Source: JAICKN01 sp036491415
Lineage (GTDB): Bacteria > Acidobacteriota > Terriglobia > Terriglobales > Acidobacteriaceae
Direction: 5' to 3'
Length of the DNA stretch: 32,858 nt
NCBI GenBank assembly: GCA_036491415.1
Contig: DASXCC010000109.1
Location: forward strand, 1-32,858
The notes under the pieces were generated by a model. That model did not search any database and was not told where the DNA came from. It saw nothing but the letters and a program-made list of their open reading frames with translations. This document shows, piece by piece, positions 1 through 8,197 of this stretch; positions within the stretch are counted from its first letter, which is position 1, and each line of letters begins with the position of its first letter. The translations under genes were made by a program, and so were the position numbers.

Positions 1-84
1 TACCCAATAGAAAATCTTGAATTGTGGGATTCGGAAGCTGATTAGAGGGTTGCAGGAATCGCGGCCGAATGCAATGCCAAGGCA

Positions 85-1077
85 TCAGGCTTCGGCTTTA
101 GCTTTCTTCAGTTCTTCCGTCAATGCAGGAACAATTTCCAAAAGATTGCCAACGACCGCAATATCGGCCACGTCGAAAATTGGCGCTTCTGGATCTTTGT
201 TGATGGCAATCACCGACCGCGATCCCTTCATGCCGACAAGATGTTGAATCGCCCCGCTGATGCCAAGAGCAAGATAAAGCTTCGGAGAAACCGTTTGCCC
301 GGAAGAACCAATTTGTCGCTCAATGGGCAGCCAGCCTGCATCGCAAATCGGACGCGATGCCGCCAACTCTCCGCCAAGAGCCTCCGCTAGTTTGGAAGCC
401 ATCTCCAAGTTTTTCTGCTCTTTAATTCCGCGGCCAACGGAAACGATAATTTCCGCCTGCGTAAGATCAACCGCCTGTTTGGCTTCTTTATAAATGTCGT
501 GCGGTTTTACGCGGACAGCGCTGCTCTCCAAAGCCGCATTCACGGTTTCAATCGGCGCAGCAGACGCTCCGTTCTCAGCTTGATCACCGCGAAACGAACC
601 TGCCTGGACCGTCACGAAATATGGAGGCTCGCCGGTAAAAGAAACATCGGCCGCAAATTTTCCTTGAAACATCTGTCGCGTAAACACCAGCTTGCCCGAT
701 TCGCTCTTGTATCCGATCACGTCGGAGATCAATGGCCGTTCCAGACTCAGCGCTAGTTTGGGAGCAAAATCTCGTACCTGATAGGTATGTGGGAAAAGAA
801 CCAGCGTCGCCGGCTTCTGCGCCAGAAACGATTTCAGCGCCGCAGCATAGCCATCCGCCGTGTATTGCGCCAATTTCGAAGAAGTGACCTGGTATACCTT
901 CTCCAGCTTCTTGGCCGCGACTTCAGCCGCAGCCGATGCAATGTCACCACCGATGACGACGGCTTGCACCATCCATCCTTTGTCGGCGGCGATCTTTTGT
1001 GCAGCAACAATCGTCTCAAACGAAACCCTGTTGAGTTTCCCATCCCGCTGCTCGGTTATGACCAGAACTGTGCTCAT
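85..1077 (-). CDS. etfA: Electron transfer flavoprotein subunit alpha
   Basis: This 330-residue protein has the family's usual length. It is the alpha subunit of the soluble ETF heterodimer, which takes electrons from acyl-CoA and related dehydrogenases onto FAD and passes them to ETF:quinone oxidoreductase. The N-terminal half is the nucleotide-like domain. The C-terminal FAD domain is clear from SVGRGIKEQKNLEMA, the stretch IGSSGQTVSPKLYLALGISGAIQH, and the closing INKDPEAPIFDVADIAVVGN, which are the usual FAD contacts (the second is described from about residue 245 to 270). It lies 44 bases behind etfB on the same strand, so the two are almost certainly co-transcribed. No dehydrogenase or ETF:quinone oxidoreductase gene is visible next to it, so the electron donor cannot be named. 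The 84 bases beyond its stop hold no gene that I can support. Confidence 0.96.
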   Translation of the reverse strand: MSTVLVITEQRDGKLNRVSFETIVAAQKIAADKGWMVQAVVIGGDIASAAAEVAAKKLEKVYQVTSSKLAQYTADGYAAALKSFLAQKPATLVLFPHTYQVRDFAPKLALSLERPLISDVIGYKSESGKLVFTRQMFQGKFAADVSFTGEPPYFVTVQAGSFRGDQAENGASAAPIETVNAALESSAVRVKPHDIYKEAKQAVDLTQAEIIVSVGRGIKEQKNLEMASKLAEALGGELAASRPICDAGWLPIERQIGSSGQTVSPKLYLALGISGAIQHLVGMKGSRSVIAINKDPEAPIFDVADIAVVGNLLEIVPALTEELKKAKAEA

Positions 1078-1121
1078 GGTTTTATTCTGTAAATCTTGCT
1101 TCCTGAACTTCCCGTGAAAAA

Positions 1122-1892
1122 CTACAAAATGCGCATTTCGTTCCGCATCTTGTCCACGATCTTTCGTGCGACTTCCGCCGGTGGCCCTTCAATGGTTTCC
1201 GTCCGCTTGTGTTTTTCCGGAATATAAAGCTTCTCGATTTTCAGTCCATTTCTGCCAACCGCTGCTTCCACATCTTTCCACTGCAGCCTGGTCATCGGCT
1301 TATTTTTGGCCTGCTTAATTCCCAGCAGCGTCGCATAGCGCAGTTTGTTGCCGCCAGATTGAATCGTCAGCACCGCAGGCAAGGGCATATCCAAGTCCTG
1401 AAAATATCCGGATTCCAACTCGCGCTTCAGCTTCAATCCTTCGCCTTCTTTTGCGATGTGAAGAATGATTGTCGAATGCGGCCAACCTAAAACTTCCGCC
1501 AGCAAAACTCCGGTTTGGGCGTATCCGTAATCGTCAGATTGCAATCCCGTGAAAACGAGATCGAAGTTTTCGCTCTTTACCGCGGCCGCAATTGCTTTCG
1601 CCGTGGAAGCCGAATCCAGTCCAACAAACTCATCGCCTTCCAGATAAATGGCGCGGTCCGCGCCTTTCGCCAGAGCTTCGCGCAAAACCTGCTGCGCGCG
1701 CGCCGGGCCGGCGGTAATCACGACAACTTCCCCGCCGTTTTTCTCTTTCTGACGAAGCGCTTCTTCCAGCGCGTATGCGTCCGGCTCATTGACCTCATAG
1801 CTGACGTCTTCCCGGACCCACGTACCGCTTTCATTCAGCTTTAAGGGAGCATCTTTCTGCGGGACTTGCTTGATGCAGACAAGAATCTTCAT
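1122..1892 (-). CDS. etfB: Electron transfer flavoprotein subunit beta
   Basis: This 256-residue protein is full length for the ETF beta subunit, which binds AMP and forms the recognition surface for dehydrogenases. It opens with MKILVCIKQVPQ, typical of the family. It carries the adenine-nucleotide region VVVITAGPARAQQVLREAL (about residues 56-74) and the motif LVFTGLQSDDYGYAQTG (about 110-126), where ETF beta proteins normally read TGxQxxDxxxxQ. The gene starts at an ATG and is the first of the pair etfB-etfA. It is divergent from the GH13 gene, sharing a 108-base upstream region. The context gives no specific substrate; a role in fatty-acid or amino-acid oxidation is the general expectation. 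Confidence 0.96.
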   Translation of the reverse strand: MKILVCIKQVPQKDAPLKLNESGTWVREDVSYEVNEPDAYALEEALRQKEKNGGEVVVITAGPARAQQVLREALAKGADRAIYLEGDEFVGLDSASTAKAIAAAVKSENFDLVFTGLQSDDYGYAQTGVLLAEVLGWPHSTIILHIAKEGEGLKLKRELESGYFQDLDMPLPAVLTIQSGGNKLRYATLLGIKQAKNKPMTRLQWKDVEAAVGRNGLKIEKLYIPEKHKRTETIEGPPAEVARKIVDKMRNEMRIL

Positions 1893-1965
1893 GTCGGACC
1901 TTGCAAAAGAAAAACTCAGAAGACCTTCAAATCATCTTATGAAAACTTTACAGTATATACCTCGA

Positions 1966-1988
1966 GTGGCGCGGCCGGTTCCCGCCAC
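1966..1988 (+). other. Leader hairpin just before the GH13 ribosome binding site
   Basis: GTGGCG at 1966-1971 pairs with CGCCAC at 1983-1988. The stem ends three bases before the Shine-Dalgarno AGGAGA at 1991-1996. A TATATA at 1954-1959 could be a -10 element, but I find no convincing -35 in front of it. The hairpin could tune ribosome access; this is inference from position only. Confidence 0.35.
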
Positions 1989-2000
1989 CAAGGAGACACA

Positions 2001-3719
2001 ATGCGCAAATCCTTCTCTCAGATGCTTCTATTGCCTCTAGTGTTTGCAGTCCTGACTTCCTGCTCATTTGCGCAGAATGTCCCAAATGCCAATAACAATG
2101 ACAATGATCATGACTGGTGGAAGCACGCAGTCTTCTACGAGTTGTATCCGCGCAGCTTTGCTGACAGCAACAATGATGGCGTAGGCGACCTTCGCGGCAT
2201 CGCTTCAAAATTGGATTACCTGAAGAAACTCGGCATAGATGCGATTTGGATTACTCCGTGCTTCCCTTCGCCGCAAGTAGATTTCGGCTACGACGTCTCC
2301 GACTACGAAAATATCGATCCGATGTATGGAACGTTGAAAGATTTTGATTATCTTGCCAGCGAAGCGCACAAGCGCGGCATTCGCATCCTTTTGGATTTCG
2401 TCATGAACCACACCTCCGATCAACACAAATGGTTCGTCTCGTCGCGATCGTCACGCACTTCTCCGTATCGCGATTGGTATATATGGCGCGATGGCAAGGG
2501 TCCCAATCAGCCGCCAAATAATTGGAACTCTCTCTTCGGTGGTCCCGCCTGGAAGTGGGACGATAAAACGCAGCAATACTACTATCACTTCTTCTATCCG
2601 CAGCAACCGGACTTAAACTGGCGCAATCCCGCCGTGGAAAAAGCAATGTTTGATGTGACTCGCTGGTGGTACAAACGAGGCGTTGCCGGCTTCCGGCTCG
2701 ACGCCGTGGACACGCTATTTGAAGATCCGCAATTGCATGACAATCCGGTGCTTCCCGGAAAAAACCAGTTCGGAGACCCGAACGAAGTCAACCAATACGA
2801 CCAAAAATTGCCGCAGGTGCACGATGTTCTTCGCGCGCTACGCAAAGTTGCCGACGAAAATAATGCCGTGCTAATCGGTGAAACCTATACCGACGACCTT
2901 ACTCAATTGAAGGAATATTACGGCCCGGGCAACGATGAGTTGCAAATGCCCATGGACATGATGTTCGGGCTGGTGAACAAACTGTCGGCGCCGGATTTCC
3001 GCCGTCAAATCGCTCTTGTTGAATCCTCCGGCGGATGGCCCGTATACGTCATCAGCAATCACGACATCCATCGCTCCTATGAGCGCTACGGAGACGGCCA
3101 GCACAACGATGCCATCGCCAAATTGATGGCTGGACTCTACCTCACGCTCCGCGGCTCACCCATCATGTATTACGGGGAAGAAATTGGAATGGAGAACAAT
3201 GACCCGGAGCGAAAGGAAGATGTGAAGGACCCCATTGGGAAACTCGGCTGGCCCAAGGACAAAGGCCGCGACGGCGAACGCACCCCGATGCAGTGGAATG
3301 ACAGCACCTACGCCGGCTTCAGCACGACTACGCCCTGGCTGCCGGTTCCGCCGAGTTATAAAACTCATAACGTTGCCAGCGAGCTAGAAAATCCTGATTC
3401 GATTCTCGAGTTCTATCGACATGTCCTGGAGCTTCGGCATACCAATCCGGCTCTTGTCGACGGCAAATATGTTCCGCTGAATCCGAACGATTCCAATGTG
3501 CTGTCCTACTTGCGGCAGAGCGACAACGGAACGGTGTTGGTGGTGCTGAATATGACCGGCGCGGAACAGAATGTGAGCTTCGATTTATCGCAGCAAGGAA
3601 TTTCCGGCGGGAATGCATCTACGCTGCTAACAACCATGCAGCAACCGGCCCCAAAGCAAGTCGAACTCAATCACGTTTCATTAGAGCCGTTCGAGGTTTT
3701 TATCGGGAGTGTTAAGTAA
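2001..3719 (+). CDS. Exported GH13 alpha-glucosidase family hydrolase
   Basis: This 572-residue glycoside hydrolase is predicted to cleave alpha-glucosidic bonds in malto- or isomalto-oligosaccharides outside the cytoplasm. I chose the ATG at 2001 because AGGAGA lies four bases upstream and a signal peptide starts there; an in-frame ATG at 1866 would bury that signal. The signal contains LTSC (residues 18-21), a good lipobox, although cleavage after SFAQ is also possible. All GH13 regions are present: DFVMNH with D132, GFRLD with nucleophile D234, LIGE with acid/base E294, and ISNHD with D355. The opening WWKHAVFYELYPRSF and the QPDLNW box fit the oligo-1,6-glucosidase/alpha-glucosidase branch rather than amylases. 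A small C-terminal beta domain follows. It converges on galK, with 13 bases between the stops. Exact linkage specificity cannot be read from sequence. Confidence 0.9.
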   Translation: MRKSFSQMLLLPLVFAVLTSCSFAQNVPNANNNDNDHDWWKHAVFYELYPRSFADSNNDGVGDLRGIASKLDYLKKLGIDAIWITPCFPSPQVDFGYDVSDYENIDPMYGTLKDFDYLASEAHKRGIRILLDFVMNHTSDQHKWFVSSRSSRTSPYRDWYIWRDGKGPNQPPNNWNSLFGGPAWKWDDKTQQYYYHFFYPQQPDLNWRNPAVEKAMFDVTRWWYKRGVAGFRLDAVDTLFEDPQLHDNPVLPGKNQFGDPNEVNQYDQKLPQVHDVLRALRKVADENNAVLIGETYTDDLTQLKEYYGPGNDELQMPMDMMFGLVNKLSAPDFRRQIALVESSGGWPVYVISNHDIHRSYERYGDGQHNDAIAKLMAGLYLTLRGSPIMYYGEEIGMENNDPERKEDVKDPIGKLGWPKDKGRDGERTPMQWNDSTYAGFSTTTPWLPVPPSYKTHNVASELENPDSILEFYRHVLELRHTNPALVDGKYVPLNPNDSNVLSYLRQSDNGTVLVVLNMTGAEQNVSFDLSQQGISGGNASTLLTTMQQPAPKQVELNHVSLEPFEVFIGSVK

Positions 3720-3732
3720 CTGCGTGAGCTAA

Positions 3733-4899
3733 CTACACCGTTGTCGATTCGGGCTCTGCTCCCGCGCCATTGGCGGGAAAGCTTATGTACACATCCGGCT
3801 GAATGCCTGTCTTGTCGCAATAGCGTGCCGCGATCTGTTCCGCAAACGCGTCGGCATTGGGCGCATTCACCAGATTCACCGTGCATCCGCCGAATCCGCC
3901 GCCGGTCATGCGTCCACCGCGATAGCCCGGGAGTCCTTCGGCAACATCGACCATGATGTCGAGTTCCTTACAGCTCACTTCATAAAGGTCCCGCAAGCTG
4001 CGGTGCGATTCTCGCATCAGTTGGCCGACTTCATCGATGTCACCTTGCGTCAGCGCTTCGACAGCATTGATGACCCTGCGGTTTTCTGAAATTACGTGCA
4101 GCGCGCGGTTATAAATCTTTTTCGGCATCTCTGCACTGTGCGATTGCAACTGCTTCAAAGAAACGTCGCGTAGTGCGCAAATGCCGCCGTACCATTGCGA
4201 AAGCATTCTCACAGCTTCATCGCACTCTGCCCGGCGCACGTTGTACTCGCCGCCAGAAATCTGGTGCTTCACCATGGTGTTGCAAATCACAATGCGAACG
4301 GTGTCAGGCACCGGGATCGTTTTATATTCCAGCGACCGGCAATCCAGAAGTAGCGCATGGCCAGCTTTACCGAGGCAGGAAACGAACTGGTCCATGATGC
4401 CGACATGCGCCCCCACAAAGTTGTTTTCCGCCTGCTGACAGAGTTTGGCGATTTCCGGCAGCGGCAACACCCCGTCACTTAAATGCAGGAACGCCAGTGC
4501 GCTCGCCACCTCTACTGCCGCAGATGAACTCAGCCCTGAGCCGATGGGCACTTCGCCCTTCACTAAAACGTCTGCGCCAGGAATCTTGTAGCCGGACTTT
4601 TGCAGCGTGGCCGCCACGCCCAGCACATAGTCACACCATTCGCCCATTTTTTGCGCGGGCAGATTCTGCGTATCGAATTCAAATCTTTCTGAAAAGTTCT
4701 CCGAATTCAAAACCAGTTTGGAATCACTCCGGGCAGCTACGGCAACCTGGGTTTGAAATCCAATAGCGCACGGCAGAACAAAACCATCGTTGTAGTCGGT
4801 ATGCTCTCCGATTAAATTGACCCGGCCTGGCGCACGAAATATTTTTGGCTGCAAGTTGAACAGACTAAAGAACTTTCCCTGAATATGGTCCTCGGTCAT
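3733..4899 (-). CDS. galK: Galactokinase
   Basis: This 388-residue GHMP-family kinase phosphorylates alpha-D-galactose to galactose-1-phosphate, the first committed Leloir step, in the cytoplasm. The galactokinase signature GRVNLIGEHTDYND is at residues 25-38. The GHMP ATP loop PIGSGLSSSAA is at 118-128, the likely catalytic base is D170 in GIMDQF, and the third motif MTGGGFGG is near the C-terminus. Length is normal. The gene stands alone on its strand with its own TTGACA-N17-TATGCT promoter and a LacI-type operator at the predicted transcript start, so repression relieved by sugar is likely. The ribosome binding site is weak. Its Leloir partners galT and galE lie about 11 kb away, beyond the glycine-cleavage block. 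Confidence 0.97.
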   Translation of the reverse strand: MTEDHIQGKFFSLFNLQPKIFRAPGRVNLIGEHTDYNDGFVLPCAIGFQTQVAVAARSDSKLVLNSENFSERFEFDTQNLPAQKMGEWCDYVLGVAATLQKSGYKIPGADVLVKGEVPIGSGLSSSAAVEVASALAFLHLSDGVLPLPEIAKLCQQAENNFVGAHVGIMDQFVSCLGKAGHALLLDCRSLEYKTIPVPDTVRIVICNTMVKHQISGGEYNVRRAECDEAVRMLSQWYGGICALRDVSLKQLQSHSAEMPKKIYNRALHVISENRRVINAVEALTQGDIDEVGQLMRESHRSLRDLYEVSCKELDIMVDVAEGLPGYRGGRMTGGGFGGCTVNLVNAPNADAFAEQIAARYCDKTGIQPDVYISFPANGAGAEPESTTV

Positions 4900-4919
4900 G
4901 TAGGTCTGTTCGGAAGGAA

Positions 4920-4933
4920 TGTAATCGCTTTCA
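4920..4933 (-). promoter_or_regulatory. LacI-family operator at the galK transcript start
   Basis: Read on the minus strand the site is TGAAAGCGATTACA. It matches the general LacI/GalR-family form TGNAANCGNTTNCA at every defined position. It begins one base after the -10 element and so covers the predicted start of transcription, the classic position for a repressor. The LacI-family gene at 15056 is the obvious candidate binder; that link is inference. Confidence 0.65.
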
Positions 4934-4934
4934 T

Positions 4935-4963
4935 AGCATACTTTCCTCTTTTGTATGTGTCAA
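4935..4963 (-). promoter_or_regulatory. Sigma-70-type promoter of galK
   Basis: On the minus strand a perfect TTGACA (-35, plus-strand 4958-4963) is separated by 17 bases from TATGCT (-10, 4935-4940). The predicted start is near 4928, giving a leader of roughly 28 bases before the galK ATG at 4899. Confidence 0.65.
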
Positions 4964-5007
4964 TTTCTGCTTTGCTCTCCACCAACATTCTGCACCTGCT
5001 TTGCAAC

Positions 5008-5036
5008 TTGCCTGACATATACAACCTGCATAAGTT
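5008..5036 (+). promoter_or_regulatory. Possible promoter of the small exported protein
   Basis: TTGCCT at 5008-5013 and TAAGTT at 5031-5036 are 17 bases apart, about 50 bases before the ATG at 5089. Both hexamers are imperfect, so this is a weak call. Confidence 0.3.
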
Positions 5037-5088
5037 ATTGAGGTTCAAATTGAAAGTCCGTATCCCACGGACGAAGGAGCCTTTCCCA

Positions 5089-5319
5089 ATGAAAAAGCAA
5101 CTGATGGGCGCTTTAGCAGTCGTGACATTCCTGTTGGCTTTTACCCCGGCAATGCCCGCACAAGGCCGGCATCCCGAGATCCAGGCTGCATTGGATTCCC
5201 TGCGCGGCGCCAGAGCACATTTAATGGAAGCGAAGCATGACTATCATGGTCATCGTGCAGAAGCTTTGAAGCACGTAGATGCAGCCATCCACGAAGCCGA
5301 AACCTGCATGGCCGAGTAA
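5089..5319 (+). CDS. Small exported helical protein, function unknown
   Basis: This 76-residue protein has a clear signal peptide (MKKQLMGALAVVTFLLAFTP, probable cleavage after PAMPA, near residue 23). I took the ATG at 5089 because GAAGGAG lies about ten bases upstream and the signal begins there; a longer in-frame start at 4885 lacks both. The mature part is about 53 residues, almost certainly two amphipathic helices, with a heptad-like run of Ala and Leu and many His, Arg and Glu residues (HPEIQAALDSLRGARAHL, then HRAEALKHVDAAIHEAE). A single Cys sits four residues from the end. The clustered histidines could bind metal, but no known family motif is certain. It is a lone gene, divergent from galK and followed directly by a strong terminator. 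Confidence 0.75.
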   Translation: MKKQLMGALAVVTFLLAFTPAMPAQGRHPEIQAALDSLRGARAHLMEAKHDYHGHRAEALKHVDAAIHEAETCMAE

Positions 5320-5334
5320 ATTTCGCTCAAAATC

Positions 5335-5375
5335 AAAGCCCTTGGATATCGCATGATCCAAGGGCTTTTTTATTT
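5335..5375. terminator. Strong intrinsic terminator between convergent genes
   Basis: A perfect 13-base-pair stem (5335-5347 with 5356-5368) with an 8-base loop is followed by TTTTTTATTTT on the plus strand. It stops transcription from the small exported-protein gene. The stem also begins with AAA on the left, so it can form on the minus strand and may serve ppc, whose stop codon is at 5390. Confidence 0.9.
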
Positions 5376-5389
5376 TCTGCGAATCTTTT

Positions 5390-8164
5390 TTATCCAGTGT
5401 TGTGTAGTCCAGCCGCAATTCCATTGATGGTCGCGCCCAACGCATAGTTCACCGCTTCGGTATCCGCTCCCGAACGTTTACGTCGCAACAGATCCACCTG
5501 AATCAAACTCATCGGGTCCACATAAGGATTGCGTAACCGCACGGAGCGGGAGAGCACCGGCCTGCGCTCGAGCAAATCACTTTGGTTGGTGATGCGAAGC
5601 AGCATGCGCCGCGTCCGCTCGAATTCCTCCATCAACATCTTCCAAACCCGCTCGCGCAGCGCTTCATCTTTCACCAGTGATGCGTACAGCCGGGCGATAT
5701 TCATGTCCGCTTTGGCCATGGCGAGTTCTACATTGCCGATCAGATTCGAGAAAAGCGGAAACGAGCGCGTCATTTCTTTCAGCAACTGTTCCTGGTCTGG
5801 CCCGCGCGAAGCGAAAATTTCGAGAGCATGCCCAACCCCGAACCATGCGGGCAATGCGTGGCGGCTTTGCATCCAGCCAAACACCCACGGGATGGCGCGC
5901 AGATCTTCCAATTTTTTGCTGGTGCTTCGTCGCGCCGGACGCGAACCGATACGCGCAAACTCCAACTGATTGACCGGAGTGGATTCTTCAAAATACGTCA
6001 GGATGTCCGGATTGTCCGCGATATTGCGCCGATAAAATTCAAATGACTGCTGCGACATCTCTTCGATGGCCGCTTTCCATTTCTCATCGTCCCCTACGTG
6101 CGGTCCATTCGGGCGCAACAGCGCCTCAAGACAGGCTGCAATCATCAACTCCAAATTCCATTCCGCAAGAATTGGATCGGAGTATTTCCACGTCAGCACT
6201 TCCCCTTGCTCCGTAATACGAATCTGGCCTGAAAAATCTCCCACAGGCTGCGCCAGAATCGATTCATGCGTCGGACCGCCGCCACGGCCTACGGTTCCGC
6301 CACGCCCATGAAATAAGCGCAATTTCACATTGTGTTCTTTCGCCAACTGGTGCAATGCATGATGTGCCTTGTACAACTCCCACAAACTGGTCAACATTCC
6401 GCCATCTTTATTCGAGTCGGAATAGCCCAGCATAATCTCCTGCCAACCGCCCCACGACCAGAGCAGTTCTTTGTATTCGGGCGTACACCAGACCTTTTTC
6501 ATAATGGCCGCCGAGTTACGCAAAGACCCGATGGATTCAAAAAGCGGCACCGGCATCAATCCCGGATCGTCACCGGAAGCTGCCAAAGAAACATTCGTAA
6601 TTTTCGCCAGCCGCAACACCGCAAGGATGTCGTCTTCGGATTCAACTCCGCTAATTACGTAATTGCGGATCGCGGCTGCCGGATATGCCTTTTTAAATTT
6701 CGGAATGCTGCGGAAAGTTTCCAGCAAATCAGCTGTCGGGGGCGATATTCCCGCGGGGATCGTTGCCGCTGTCTTTAACCCTTCCGCGCCCAACTCCTTG
6801 AATGCTTGTGTGTGTACCCGTTCATGCTGCCGGATGTCCAGCGTGGAAAGATGGAATCCGAAGGTATGTACAGTGCGCAAGAGTGGATCAATCAACAGAG
6901 CAGCCAATTCTCCGCCTAAATTTATGTTCAAACTCTCGCGCATTAACAACAAGTCAGCGGCAAACTCATCCGCTGATTTGTAAGACGCGGTGCTCGTAGA
7001 TTTATTGCGGCTTGCGCGCAAACGGATGGATACAAAATTCAAAAACCGGCGATAAAGTTCGGTGGCCGAAATACGCGCCAGGTGGGAATGCTCGCTGCCA
7101 AGCGTCTTGGTATATTGCGCTAAACGCGCCTGCAACGGTTCGGAAATCGAGACCTGATGCACGGACGAACTTAATTGCTCTCCTACGAACTCGATCCTTT
7201 CGACATAGTGGCCGAGGATCGTATTGCGCGCGCGCTGCAACGCTTCGCTGGTGGATTCCGGAGTGACGAACGGATTTCCATCGCGATCTCCGCCAATCCA
7301 TGATCCGAAAGAAAGAACTTCGGGAAGTTCTTCGCTCTTGAAAGAGTGCCCGTAGACTGCGCGGAATGAATCTCCGATTTCCGCATAGATTCGCGGAAGC
7401 GCCGCAAAGACAGATGTGGGATAGTGATCGAGCCCCATGCGGATTTCATCCGTCACCAGCGGCTTTTCAATACGGACTTCGTCGGTCTGCCACAACGAAG
7501 TGATTTCGGCCCGGATCACGCTCTCCAGCAGCAAAGCATCTGCGTCGGACAACGGCAACCGATCCAGGCGCTGCAATTGTTTTGCAATCCTGCGCCTCTT
7601 TGAGAGGACGGTGCGGCGGGCCACTTCCGTCGGGTGCGCTGTGAAAACCGGAATGACGCTAACGTTCTTCAGCGCGGCCAAAACATCCTCCACGCTCATT
7701 CCCGCTTTCTTCATGCGAAGCAGCGTTCCCCGAAACGACCCCGCCAACGGTGGTTGATCTTTATGTAATTTGGCCGCGCGACGACGGCGCTTGCGATGGT
7801 TTGTCTCCGCGAGGTTCGTCAGCTCGAAATAAATCGCGAAGGCCTTGCTGATGCGGTAGGCTTCTTCGATTTCCAGCTTGGCAACAATTTCCTTGGCTTC
7901 ATTCAACAGAGCATCTTTGTCACCACTAGCCGAAGATTGCGATGCGCTGCGCTCACGATGCCCAATGAGCAGCCGCCGCAGCCGTTCCACTGTGCTGAAC
8001 AAGTTCCCGCCAGCTTGCTCGCTGATCACCCTGCCGAGTAGTATTCCCAGCGAACGCACGTCCCGGCGCAAGGGCAATTCTTTGGAATGGTCCTTTGTGC
8101 TCGCCATTAACTCGGCGAGTCGGGTGCTCTGGTCGCTGACACTCCAAAGAGGGATATCGCTCAT
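5390..8164 (-). CDS. ppc: Phosphoenolpyruvate carboxylase
   Basis: This 924-residue cytoplasmic enzyme carboxylates phosphoenolpyruvate with bicarbonate to oxaloacetate, refilling the TCA cycle. The catalytic-histidine signature FTAHPTEVARRT is at residues 174-185 (H177). The second signature GYSDSNKDGG and the glycine-rich loop FHGRGGTVGRGGGP follow in order. The C-terminus ends with a conserved-looking NGIAAGLHNTG, placing the terminal Gly-type end in the allosteric pocket as in other bacterial enzymes. Length is full. It is the last gene of a same-strand series (ffh, peroxiredoxin-like gene, ppc), 33 bases behind its neighbour, and it is bounded downstream by the terminator at 5335-5375. 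Identity is secure; the allosteric behaviour is not shown by the sequence. Confidence 0.97.
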   Translation of the reverse strand: MSDIPLWSVSDQSTRLAELMASTKDHSKELPLRRDVRSLGILLGRVISEQAGGNLFSTVERLRRLLIGHRERSASQSSASGDKDALLNEAKEIVAKLEIEEAYRISKAFAIYFELTNLAETNHRKRRRRAAKLHKDQPPLAGSFRGTLLRMKKAGMSVEDVLAALKNVSVIPVFTAHPTEVARRTVLSKRRRIAKQLQRLDRLPLSDADALLLESVIRAEITSLWQTDEVRIEKPLVTDEIRMGLDHYPTSVFAALPRIYAEIGDSFRAVYGHSFKSEELPEVLSFGSWIGGDRDGNPFVTPESTSEALQRARNTILGHYVERIEFVGEQLSSSVHQVSISEPLQARLAQYTKTLGSEHSHLARISATELYRRFLNFVSIRLRASRNKSTSTASYKSADEFAADLLLMRESLNINLGGELAALLIDPLLRTVHTFGFHLSTLDIRQHERVHTQAFKELGAEGLKTAATIPAGISPPTADLLETFRSIPKFKKAYPAAAIRNYVISGVESEDDILAVLRLAKITNVSLAASGDDPGLMPVPLFESIGSLRNSAAIMKKVWCTPEYKELLWSWGGWQEIMLGYSDSNKDGGMLTSLWELYKAHHALHQLAKEHNVKLRLFHGRGGTVGRGGGPTHESILAQPVGDFSGQIRITEQGEVLTWKYSDPILAEWNLELMIAACLEALLRPNGPHVGDDEKWKAAIEEMSQQSFEFYRRNIADNPDILTYFEESTPVNQLEFARIGSRPARRSTSKKLEDLRAIPWVFGWMQSRHALPAWFGVGHALEIFASRGPDQEQLLKEMTRSFPLFSNLIGNVELAMAKADMNIARLYASLVKDEALRERVWKMLMEEFERTRRMLLRITNQSDLLERRPVLSRSVRLRNPYVDPMSLIQVDLLRRKRSGADTEAVNYALGATINGIAAGLHNTG

Positions 8165-8197
8165 GTTGATTGGTGTAAAGAAACGTGAATTACTAGA

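Noticed and set aside
1866..2000. Longer GH13 start at 1866
   Set aside because: It overlaps the etfB start region, has no ribosome binding site, and places a clear signal peptide inside the protein.
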